This document shows positions 50,157 to 57,975 of a stretch of DNA of 64,000 nucleotides, piece after piece. The notes beneath the pieces are model-generated. The model saw nothing but the letters and a program-made list of their open reading frames with translations, was not told the DNA's origin and did no database searches. The position numbers and the translations under genes were made by a program. The first letter of the stretch is position 1, and every line of letters begins with the position of its first letter. Source of the stretch: Duganella zoogloeoides (GTDB taxonomy: Bacteria; Pseudomonadota; Gammaproteobacteria; Burkholderiales; Burkholderiaceae_D); assembly GCF_034479515.1 (NCBI RefSeq), contig NZ_CP140152.1:434001-498000 (forward strand). The letters are read 5' to 3'.

Positions 50157-50924
50157 TTAAAACGGTTCAGTGTCGGCGACCGAGGCGTGCAGGCCGATCA
50201 GCACGACATTGTCGATCAGGCGGTAAGACACCGTCAGCAGCGGCGCGATATGCGGCGCGGCGCCGCCCGACAGGATGCACATGGCCGCGCCATGCTGGGC
50301 GAACGCGTGTTCGATGGCGCCGCTCTGGGCCACCATGCAGCCGCTCAGGATGGCATCGTCGGTGTTGTCGGCGAAGCCGTCGGGCAGTTTGGCATCGTGC
50401 GCAATGCGGGGGAGCTGCGCCGTGTTGCGCGCCAGCGCGCCGGCCATCAGTCCCAGTCCCGGCAGGATCATCCCGCCCAGGAAAAAGCCGTCGGCGGTGA
50501 TGGCGTCGATGGTGGTGGCGGTGCCGCAATTGGCGACGATGATGGACTGCCCCGGCGCCAGCGCATGGCCGCCGATGGCGGCAGCAAAGCGGTCGCACCC
50601 GAGTTGGGCCGGATTGCGGTAGCCGTTGGTCACGCCTGCCAATGCCGGCACGGATGCGAACCAGGTAATCGCCTGGTCCAGGTCTAGTGCCGGAAACGCC
50701 CGCTGCAACACGTATTCGAGCTGCACCCGCAGCGCGTTGCCGGCCACGTTGGCGATCACGATGCGGCCCACGCCGTGGCGCGCCACGGCTTCGCTCCAGG
50801 CCAGCTCCAGCTGCGGCAGGTCGGCATGGGTGACGGCGCCGTGTTCGAGCCAGTCGCCCGGGGTGGCATCATTGGCGGCGAGCGCCCATTTCACGCGGGT
50901 GTTGCCGGCATCGATCAGGAGCAT
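50157..50924 (-). CDS. coaX: Type III pantothenate kinase
   Basis: A 255-residue CoaX, catalysing the first committed step of coenzyme A synthesis (ATP-dependent phosphorylation of pantothenate). Motifs: LLIDAGNTRVKWAL (phosphate-1/Asp), LGCDRFAAAIGGHAL (catalytic Asp), IIVANCGTATTIDAIT and FLGGMILPGLGLMAGALARNTAQLP. The start overlaps birA by 10 bp. The birA-coaX pairing is the norm in Betaproteobacteria. Confidence 0.95.
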   Translation of the reverse strand: MLLIDAGNTRVKWALAANDATPGDWLEHGAVTHADLPQLELAWSEAVARHGVGRIVIANVAGNALRVQLEYVLQRAFPALDLDQAITWFASVPALAGVTNGYRNPAQLGCDRFAAAIGGHALAPGQSIIVANCGTATTIDAITADGFFLGGMILPGLGLMAGALARNTAQLPRIAHDAKLPDGFADNTDDAILSGCMVAQSGAIEHAFAQHGAAMCILSGGAAPHIAPLLTVSYRLIDNVVLIGLHASVADTEPF

Positions 50925-51751
50925 GGGGTGTTTCCGGTTGATTGTTCGGGAGAGAGCCGCAGCGAGACATCGCCGGACAGCACTTCGACCCGGCCGCCTG
51001 CTGTATCGAGCAGCAGGCGGCCGATGGCGTCCACACCGACGGCGCGGCCCTGTTGCAGCACCTGGCCGTCGTCCAGCAGCACCACCTCGCGGCCGTGCCA
51101 GGCGTGCAGCGCGTTCCAGCGTTCGGCAAACGGCGCAAAGCCGGTGTCGTCGAATTCGGCCAGTACCGCTGCCAGCCGGCTCAATAGCGCGGCCACCAGC
51201 GCGTTGCGGTCCATTTGCGCCAGCCACGGGGCGGCGGCCACGCTGCGGCCTATCTGCTGTTCCAGCGCATCGGGCATCAGGAGGTTGATGCCTGTGCCTA
51301 TCACGGCCCAGATGGCGCCATCGGTTTTATCGACGCAGGTTTCGACCAGGATGCCGGCCAGCTTGTCGCCACCCTTCAGCAGGTCGTTGGGCCACTTGAT
51401 CTGCACCGGCACGCCCAGGCCGGCAAGGGTTTCGGCCAGCGCCACGCCGACGGCCATCGGCAGGCCGGTCATGCGGTGCAGCGGACCCTGGAAGCGCCAC
51501 GCCAGCGAGAACATCAATGCCGCACCGGGCGCTGACAGCCAGCTGCGACCGGCGCGGCCGCGCCCCGCGCTTTGCTGGTCGGCAATGCGCAGCAGCGGGC
51601 CGCTCAAGGTGCCCAGGTCGTTCAGGCGCGCCAGCAGGTCGGCGTTGGTGGAACCGGTCTCAAACACCGCTTCGATCGCCACGTGGCTGGCGCTGGCGGC
51701 ACACAGCGCGGTGATCGCGGCTGGAGAGACGAGCGTGGCGGGATTGTTCAT
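50915..51751 (-). CDS. birA: Biotin-[acetyl-CoA-carboxylase] ligase, catalytic form only
   Basis: A 278-residue biotin protein ligase. The ATP/biotin site is QQSAGRGRAGRSWLSAPGAALMFS (seen as QSAGRGRAGRSW), with IKWPNDLLKGGDKLAGILVE and the C-terminal domain GREVVLLDDGQVLQQGRAVGVD. The N-terminal winged helix of E. coli BirA is absent: the protein starts only about 30 residues before the catalytic domain. It should biotinylate AccB but not repress the biotin operon. Its start overlaps the SDR stop (ATGA) and its end overlaps coaX. Confidence 0.94.
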   Translation of the reverse strand: MNNPATLVSPAAITALCAASASHVAIEAVFETGSTNADLLARLNDLGTLSGPLLRIADQQSAGRGRAGRSWLSAPGAALMFSLAWRFQGPLHRMTGLPMAVGVALAETLAGLGVPVQIKWPNDLLKGGDKLAGILVETCVDKTDGAIWAVIGTGINLLMPDALEQQIGRSVAAAPWLAQMDRNALVAALLSRLAAVLAEFDDTGFAPFAERWNALHAWHGREVVLLDDGQVLQQGRAVGVDAIGRLLLDTAGGRVEVLSGDVSLRLSPEQSTGNTPCS

Positions 51752-52548
51752 GAAGTTTGTTTGCGCATTTTGCGCGGTTTGTGCGGCGCCTTGCCGAAGG
51801 CGAAGTCGTACACCGGGTTGGGCAGCAGGCGCAGCACCTTGGCCACCACGCCCATCTGCCACGGAATGACGGCATAGCTGCTGCCGGCGTCGATGACACG
51901 CGCGGCGCGCGCGGCGAATCGATCGGGCGCCATCAGGAACGGCATCGGGTACGGATTGACGCGGGTCATCGGGGTATCGATATAGCCGGGGCACAGCGTG
52001 ACTACCTTGATGCCATAAGGCTTAAGCTCCAGGCGCAGCGATTCGCAGTAGCTGATCACGGCGGCCTTGGACGCGCTGTACGCCTCGGCGCCGGGCAGGC
52101 CACGGATGCCGGCCACGCTGCCGATGCCCACCAGTCGCGCCGGCGCGCGCTGCGCCTTCATGGTGGCGATGAACGGCGCGAACGTGGCGGCGGTGGCGGT
52201 GAGGTTGGTGGCGACGATGTCGGCAAACACCGGCAAATCTTCGGCGTATTCGGTGAGGGTGCCCACCGAGATGCCGGCGTTGGCGATCACCACGTCGATG
52301 CCGCCGGTACAGGTGATGAAGTCTTGCGCGGCAGCGGCAATGGCCGCGTGGTCGCGCACATCGACCGCGTAGGCGCGGTGGCGTTCAGGGTGGGGCAGGG
52401 TAGCGATCAGCTGGTCGAGCGCAGCGCCGCGCCGGGCCAGCAAGCCCAGTGTGGCGCCCAGTGCCGCGTAATGCGCGGCCAGCGCGGCGCCGATACCGCT
52501 CGAGGCGCCGGTGATGAACACGCGCTGGTGGCTCCACTCAGGCTGCAT
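51748..52548 (-). CDS. SDR family oxidoreductase
   Basis: A 266-residue short-chain dehydrogenase/reductase. NAD(P)-binding loop ITGASSGIGAALAAHYA (about residues 12-28), NAG motif VIANAGIS, catalytic Ser in VGIGSVAGIRG and YSASK (Tyr, Lys). The pattern PGYIDTPMTRVNPYPMPFLM and the basic C-terminal tail HKPRKMRKQTS recall membrane-associated SDRs of unknown substrate common beside birA in Burkholderiales. Substrate cannot be inferred. Coupled to birA by ATGA. Confidence 0.88.
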   Translation of the reverse strand: MQPEWSHQRVFITGASSGIGAALAAHYAALGATLGLLARRGAALDQLIATLPHPERHRAYAVDVRDHAAIAAAAQDFITCTGGIDVVIANAGISVGTLTEYAEDLPVFADIVATNLTATAATFAPFIATMKAQRAPARLVGIGSVAGIRGLPGAEAYSASKAAVISYCESLRLELKPYGIKVVTLCPGYIDTPMTRVNPYPMPFLMAPDRFAARAARVIDAGSSYAVIPWQMGVVAKVLRLLPNPVYDFAFGKAPHKPRKMRKQTS

Positions 52549-52584
52549 GGTGGCGCTCCACGGGCGCGTCCGGGCGGGACATGC

Positions 52585-53262
52585 TTACTTCTTTTCCGCT
52601 TTCGCCTTGGCGACCAGCACGTCCATCACCTGGAAGCCCTGCGCGTGCAGCTGCGCTTCGGTGGTGGCGGCCTTGGTGGCTTCGTCGGACATGGCCGGCG
52701 ACGTCACGTACTTGCCGTCGATGGCGAACATCGGCCACGAATCGACACCGTAGGTATCCATCAGCGACGAGGCGCGGCGCACCTGGCCCTGCACGCCGAA
52801 GCCGCGGTAGGTATCGATGAACTTCTGGCGATCGACGCCCTGCTTGGCGATGAAGTCGAACACCAGCTCGTCGCGGTTCATGCGATTGCGGTTGACGTGC
52901 ATCTCGGTGAAGATCTTGGTGTTCATGGCGTCGTTCATCAGGCCCATCGATTCGAGCGTGTAGAACATTTTTTGCTGCGGTAGGTCCGTCCCGGTACGCG
53001 AGATGTGCACGCGCTTGAAGATGATGGCGCCGCCTTGCTTCTTGATCCAGGCTTGCAGCGACGGGTCGAGCGCGTAGCAGTGCGGGCAGGCGTAGTCGAA
53101 GAATTCGATCACTTCCACCTTTTTCGCGTCGGCCTGTTGTGGCGTGGGCAGGGTGCGGTATTCGACGCCGTTTTTCGGGTCGGTAGGCGAGGCCGAGGCC
53201 GACAGGACCACGGCGCTCATCAGCATGGCGCTTACTGCGTATTTCAGGACTCGCATCTTCAC
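52585..53262 (-). CDS. dsbA: Thiol:disulfide interchange protein DsbA
   Basis: A 225-residue periplasmic disulfide-forming oxidoreductase. Signal peptide (KYAVSAMLMSAVVLSASA), thioredoxin fold with active site CPHC in EFFDYACPHCYALDP, and an inserted helical domain. The loop with the cis-proline is GVDSWPMFAIDGKYVTSP, where Trp precedes Pro; other DsbA proteins usually have Val or Thr there, a residue known to tune redox behaviour. The second ATG (53256) is an equal start. It sits 9 bp after the SPOR protein gene. Confidence 0.94.
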   Translation of the reverse strand: MKMRVLKYAVSAMLMSAVVLSASASPTDPKNGVEYRTLPTPQQADAKKVEVIEFFDYACPHCYALDPSLQAWIKKQGGAIIFKRVHISRTGTDLPQQKMFYTLESMGLMNDAMNTKIFTEMHVNRNRMNRDELVFDFIAKQGVDRQKFIDTYRGFGVQGQVRRASSLMDTYGVDSWPMFAIDGKYVTSPAMSDEATKAATTEAQLHAQGFQVMDVLVAKAKAEKK

Positions 53263-53271
53263 TCCTTGGAT

Positions 53272-53985
53272 TTACTTTTGATTGCGTACGACAGCCACAT
53301 CGATGCCGTTTTCCGACAGCTTGCTGCGCACCTTGTTCATCGCCTCGACCTGCTGGAACGGGCCGATGCGCACGCGGTGCAGCACGCCGGTATCGGTGGT
53401 GCGGTCCGACAGCGTGGCTTCGAAGCCCAGCAGCGCCAGCTTGCCGCGCGCGCTTTCGGCGTCGGCCACTTCGCGGAACGCGCCAGCTTGCAGGTAATAG
53501 ATGTATTTCTCGTCGCCGGCGGCCGCTGGCGTGGCGGCCGCAGTGGTTGGCGCCTTGCCGGTCGGTACCGGCGTGACGTTGGAAGCGCGCGGCTTTTCGG
53601 CCGGCGTGCCCTGGATGCGATCGACCACGGCCTGCAACTGGTCGGCAGCCTTGGCCGGTGCCGGCTCAGGCGGCGGCGGGGTGGCCGGCGCCGGTGGTGG
53701 CGGTTCGCGGCCCAGGTCCTTGGCGGCGGCGCGCGCCGCTTCCTTGTTGCCGTACATCGGCTTGTTCGGATCGGCCGCCTGGCCTGCCGTGGTTTCGGCC
53801 GACTTGCTGTTACGCGCCTTGTCGGTAAACGGCGAGGCGCCCTTGTTGATCACCAGCGCCACGACCACCGCCACGGCCAGGCCGATGACCAGGCCGATAA
53901 CGATGCCGACGAAGGTATTGCCCTGTTGGCGCGGGGTACGGAGCTGCGGAGTGCGGAAAGTCATGGTGCTGGAGATCCTGGTCAT
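53272..53985 (-). CDS. FtsN-like SPOR domain protein
   Basis: A 237-residue bitopic membrane protein: short cytoplasmic part, one membrane segment (about residues 24-46, TFVGIVIGLVIGLAVAVVVALVI), a long Pro/Ala linker and a C-terminal SPOR domain (about 160-235, YIYYLQAGAFREVADAESARGKLALLG...VRIGPFQQVEAMNKVRSKL). The layout and position beside argS are those of FtsN, the divisome activator; the similarity outside SPOR is too weak to be sure. The start overlaps the argS stop by one base; an ATG 21 bases further in (53964) has a better-placed AGGA. Confidence 0.88.
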   Translation of the reverse strand: MTRISSTMTFRTPQLRTPRQQGNTFVGIVIGLVIGLAVAVVVALVINKGASPFTDKARNSKSAETTAGQAADPNKPMYGNKEAARAAAKDLGREPPPPAPATPPPPEPAPAKAADQLQAVVDRIQGTPAEKPRASNVTPVPTGKAPTTAAATPAAAGDEKYIYYLQAGAFREVADAESARGKLALLGFEATLSDRTTDTGVLHRVRIGPFQQVEAMNKVRSKLSENGIDVAVVRNQK

Positions 53986-55694
53986 TACATTTTATTGGGA
54001 GCCGAAACGCCGATCAGCGCCAGGCCGTTGCGCAGCACCTGGCGCGTGGCGACCATCAGCGCGATACGCGCAGCCTTGAGGGCCTCGTCGTCCACCAGCA
54101 CGCGCTCGGCAAAATAGAAGCTGTGCAGGTTGGCGGCCAGGTCGCGCAGGTAGAACGCGATCTGGTGCGGGCCCAGCTCCGCTTGCGCGCGCGCCAGCGT
54201 GTCCGGGTACGCGGCCAAAGTAGCCAGCAAGGTCGCCTCGGTAGGCGCGGTGAGCGGCGCCAGGTCCACGTCGGCCAGCGCGGCTTCGTCGCCGGTCCAT
54301 TGTTCCAGCATGCGGCAAATGCGCGCGTGGGCGTACTGCACGTAATAGACCGGGTTCTCGTCCGAGGTTTTCAGCGCCACATCGACGTCGAACACGAATT
54401 CGGTATCGGCCTTGCGCGAGATGAGGAAGAAGCGCACGGCATCGCGGCCCTTGGTGATGTCGCCGCCGCCCGACCATTCGATCAGGTCGCGCACGGTGAC
54501 GTACGAACCGGCGCGCTTGGAGATTTTGACTTCTTCGCCGCCCTTCATGACGGTGACCATTTTATGCAGCACGTAGTCGGGGAAGCCTTGCGGTATGCCC
54601 AGGCCCACGGCCTGCAGGCCGGCGCGCACGCGGGCGATGGTGCCGTGGTGGTCGGAACCTTGCACGTTGATGGCCTGGTTGTAACCGCGCTGGAACTTGA
54701 CGATGTGGTACGCAACGTCGGGCACGAAATACGTGTAGGTGCCGTCGGTCTTGCGCATCACGCGGTTCTTGTCGTCGCCGTAGTCTTCGGTGCGCAGCCA
54801 CAGCGCGCCTTCTTCCTCGTAGGTCTTGCCCGACTTGTTGAGCATGTCCACGGCCGCGTCGACCTTGCCGTCCTGGTACAGCGACGATTCGAGATAGTAA
54901 TTGTCGAACTTGACGCCGAACGCCTGCAGGTCGATATCCTGCTCGTTGCGCAGGTACGTCACGGCAAACGCGCGGATCGATTCGATGTCATCGATATCAC
55001 CCGAGGCGGTGGCAGGCGCACCGTCGGAAGCCGACACCGTCTTTTGGGCCAGGAAGTCGGCCGCGATGTCGGCGATATAGTCGCCGTTGTAGGCCGATTC
55101 GGGCCAGGCGGCGTCGCCGGGCTTGTGGCCGCGCAGGCGCGCCTGCACCGAGTTGGCCAGGGTTTGAATCTGCACGCCGGCGTCGTTGTAATAGAACTCG
55201 CGCGTGACGTCGTAGCCCTGGCTGCCGAACAGCGACGACAGCGCATCGCCCAGCGCGGCCTGGCGGCCGTGGCCCACGTGCAGCGGACCGGTGGGGTTGG
55301 CGGAGACGAATTCGATGATCACTTTCTGGCCGGTGCCGGTGGCGCTGCGACCGTAAGCTTCACCTTGGGCCAGCACGGCCTTGACCACGGCCTGCTTGGC
55401 CGCTGCGGTCACGCGCAGGTTGATGAAGCCGGGGCCGGCGATATCCACGGACTCCACCAGGCCGGCGGCGGCAGGATCGGCGCGCAGCGCATCGACCAGG
55501 CGCGTGGCCAGTTCGCGCGGGTTCATCTTGAGCTGCTTGGCCAGTTGCATGGCGATGTTGCAGGCGACGTCGCCGTGCGACGGATCGCGCGGGCGCTCGA
55601 GCACGACGTTGGCGGAGACTTCGGTGCCAGCGAGGATCGGAGCGAGGGCGGCCTGGAACAGGGCGGTGATATCTTGTTTTTGTTGGGCGAGCAT
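53985..55694 (-). CDS. argS: Arginyl-tRNA synthetase
   Basis: A 569-residue class I aminoacyl-tRNA synthetase. The N-terminal Add-1 domain is followed by the HIGH-type motif [20 protein letters not shown] (about residues 128-147). The usual KMSKS is replaced, as in most ArgRS, here [21 protein letters not shown]. The DALR anticodon-binding domain closes the protein ([30 protein letters not shown]). It heads the seven-gene leftward operon ending in the SPOR gene at 49410. Confidence 0.97.
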   Translation of the reverse strand: MLAQQKQDITALFQAALAPILAGTEVSANVVLERPRDPSHGDVACNIAMQLAKQLKMNPRELATRLVDALRADPAAAGLVESVDIAGPGFINLRVTAAAKQAVVKAVLAQGEAYGRSATGTGQKVIIEFVSANPTGPLHVGHGRQAALGDALSSLFGSQGYDVTREFYYNDAGVQIQTLANSVQARLRGHKPGDAAWPESAYNGDYIADIAADFLAQKTVSASDGAPATASGDIDDIESIRAFAVTYLRNEQDIDLQAFGVKFDNYYLESSLYQDGKVDAAVDMLNKSGKTYEEEGALWLRTEDYGDDKNRVMRKTDGTYTYFVPDVAYHIVKFQRGYNQAINVQGSDHHGTIARVRAGLQAVGLGIPQGFPDYVLHKMVTVMKGGEEVKISKRAGSYVTVRDLIEWSGGGDITKGRDAVRFFLISRKADTEFVFDVDVALKTSDENPVYYVQYAHARICRMLEQWTGDEAALADVDLAPLTAPTEATLLATLAAYPDTLARAQAELGPHQIAFYLRDLAANLHSFYFAERVLVDDEALKAARIALMVATRQVLRNGLALIGVSAPNKM

Positions 55695-55934
55695 GAGCAG
55701 GGTGGCGGCGGGGCCGCGCTAAATAATCATCAAAATGCGAAGTGTTACGCTTCGGGCAGGCGCGGAAGCACGAGCCAAACTGCAAATATTATACTGGTTT
55801 GCCCGACCCCGGTCACCGCGCGTCGGTATCTGAAACGAGATTTACATCTGCGGCCCGCGCAACTCATCGCCATATGAAAGGTGCTGCTGTATACTGCGCG
55901 ATCACGGCTGCCGGCCGCCATCTGGAATTAGCAT

Positions 55935-57347
55935 ATGAACAAGCAGCGACCGACACTCTCCCTGAAGTCCCCCGCCAAGCCCGCCGCGCCCAAGCTGCGC
56001 GCCAGCCACGCGCGCGACCTCAAGCCGGCGCTGCAAACAGGTTTTCATACCGGCCTCAAACCCGATTCCCTCGCATTTTCCCTGATCGGCGCGGCGCAAG
56101 CCGTGGCGCTGGTGCGCACCGGCACCAATCTGCCGCAGGCGCTGGTGCAGGTGTGGGCCCGCCTTGGTGGCGACGCCACGCCGCAGGCGCGCGGCGCCAT
56201 GCAGGACATCAGCTACCGCTGCATGCGCCAGTTGGGCCAGAGCGAAACCCTGGTAGGCCTGATGGCGCCCAAGGCGCCCGAGCCGCTGGTGGCGGCCCTG
56301 CTGGCCTGCGCGCTGGCGCTGATCAACGCCCCGGACGAGACCGCGCCGTACGAAGAATTCACCGTGGTCGATCAGACCGTGACCGCCGCCGAAGCGCACC
56401 CGGACACCGCCCGTGCCAAGGGCATGGTCAACGCCGTGCTGCGCCGCTTCCTGCGCGAGCGCCAGAACCTGCTCGATACCGCCTCGCTGCAGCCGCTGGC
56501 GCGCTGGAACTACCCGCAATGGTGGATCGACGCCGTGCGCGCGGCCTGGCCGCAGGACTGGCAGGGCGTGCTCACCACCGGCAACACCGCGCCGCCGCTG
56601 ACCTTGCGCGTCAACGTGCGCAAAAGCTCGGTGGAAGACTACCTGGCCGTGCTGGAGCAGGCCGGCATGGCCGCCACCCGCATCGGCCCGTCGGCCGTGC
56701 GCCTGGTCAAACCGGTGGCCGTCAGCCTGATCCCCGGCTTTCACGACGGCGTGGTGTCGGTGCAGGACGCCGGCGCCCAGCTGGCCGCGCCGCTGCTCGA
56801 TGTGGCCGACGGCATGCGCGTGCTCGACGCCTGCGCCGCCCCGGGCGGCAAGACCTGCCACATCCTGGAACTGGCCAACGTGCGCGTGACCGCGCTCGAC
56901 GCCGATGCCAAGCGCCTGGCGCGGGTGGGCGAAAACCTCGAACGGCTGCAACTGGACGCCGAACTCAAGGCCGCCCCGGCCGAGACCTCGGACTGGTGGG
57001 ACGGCCAGCTGTTCGACCGCATCCTGGCCGACGTGCCGTGCACGGCGTCGGGCATCGTGCGCCGCCACCCCGATATCCGCTGGTTGCGCCGCAAGGGCGA
57101 CACGCTCCAACTTGCAACACTTTCGGCCAAAATCCTCGACAACCTTTGGCAGATGCTTGCCCCCGGTGGTAAATTGCTGTTCGTGACATGTTCCTTGTGG
57201 CCCCAGGAATCCGAGGCGCAGGCGGCCGCGTTTGCCGTGCGCCACGGTGCCGCGCGCCTCGACGCGCCGGGCCAATTGCTTCCCGCCGGTGGCGACGGGC
57301 AGGATCACGATGGTTTGTTCTACGCGCTGTTCCAGAAAAATGCGTAA
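55935..57347 (+). CDS. rsmB: 16S rRNA (cytosine(967)-C5)-methyltransferase RsmB
   Basis: A 470-residue m5C RNA methyltransferase. An N-terminal NusB-like RNA-binding domain (about residues 45-185) precedes the methyltransferase domain with SAM site VLDACAAPGGKTCHILEL, motif IV LADVPCTASGIVRRHPDI and catalytic-Cys motif VI LFVTCSLWPQESEAQ. A basic, Ala/Pro-rich N-terminal extension of about 45 residues is not in the E. coli enzyme. GGA precedes the ATG. It overlaps the DUF4390 gene; the order rsmB-DUF4390-ntrY-ntrX is standard in Betaproteobacteria. Confidence 0.95.
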   Translation: MNKQRPTLSLKSPAKPAAPKLRASHARDLKPALQTGFHTGLKPDSLAFSLIGAAQAVALVRTGTNLPQALVQVWARLGGDATPQARGAMQDISYRCMRQLGQSETLVGLMAPKAPEPLVAALLACALALINAPDETAPYEEFTVVDQTVTAAEAHPDTARAKGMVNAVLRRFLRERQNLLDTASLQPLARWNYPQWWIDAVRAAWPQDWQGVLTTGNTAPPLTLRVNVRKSSVEDYLAVLEQAGMAATRIGPSAVRLVKPVAVSLIPGFHDGVVSVQDAGAQLAAPLLDVADGMRVLDACAAPGGKTCHILELANVRVTALDADAKRLARVGENLERLQLDAELKAAPAETSDWWDGQLFDRILADVPCTASGIVRRHPDIRWLRRKGDTLQLATLSAKILDNLWQMLAPGGKLLFVTCSLWPQESEAQAAAFAVRHGAARLDAPGQLLPAGGDGQDHDGLFYALFQKNA

Positions 57348-57975
57348 CCGTTTTGCCCGCGATTTTGCCCAAGCTTTAGCCACCCCGCACCTGTTGAGCA
57401 CCGTGACCCTTCGATTTCTGCGCCTGTTGATCGGCCCCTTGCTGCTATTGATTGCCTGCGCCATGCCGCAGGCGGCACGCGCTGCGGACGGCGTCGAGAT
57501 CAAGCGCGCCTTTGTCGAAGCGACCGAAGAGGGCTACCGCCTGTCGGCCACATACGGCTTCGACCTCAATCACGGCCTCGAAGACGCGCTGCAATACGGC
57601 GTGCCGCTGTACTTCACCACCACCATCGAATTCTCGCGCCCGCGCTGGTACTGGTTCGACGAAAAAGCCATCGTCGCGCGCCAGACCGCCAAGATCTGGT
57701 TCAACGTGCTCACCCGCCAGTACACGGTGGGCATTACCGGCAGCGTGGCGCAAAGCTATTCGTCGCTCGACGATGCGCTGTTCCAGGTACGCCGCCCCAA
57801 CCGCTGGATCGTGGCGCCGCGCGGCGCGCTCAAGGTGGGCGAGACCTACACTGTCAAGCTGTCGATGGGGCTCGACCCCAACTACCTGCCCAAGCCGATC
57901 CAGATCAACGCCCTCAACAACAATGAATGGCGCCTGGCGTCGGACAAGAAATCCTTCCTCTACAGGGCCGAATAA
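57340..57975 (+). CDS. DUF4390 domain protein
   Basis: A 211-residue exported protein. After a basic N-terminus there is a hydrophobic signal (FLRLLIGPLLLLIACAMPQAARA), then the DUF4390 domain (GVEIKRAFVEATEEGYRLSATYGFDLNHGLEDALQYGVPLYF in family form, and RPRWYWFDEKAIVARQTAKI). Function is unknown, but the family lies almost always before the NtrY-type kinase gene. The ATG at 57340 overlaps the rsmB stop; a GTG at 57402 would give a tighter signal peptide. It abuts the kinase gene with no gap. Confidence 0.88.
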   Translation: MRNRFARDFAQALATPHLLSTVTLRFLRLLIGPLLLLIACAMPQAARAADGVEIKRAFVEATEEGYRLSATYGFDLNHGLEDALQYGVPLYFTTTIEFSRPRWYWFDEKAIVARQTAKIWFNVLTRQYTVGITGSVAQSYSSLDDALFQVRRPNRWIVAPRGALKVGETYTVKLSMGLDPNYLPKPIQINALNNNEWRLASDKKSFLYRAE

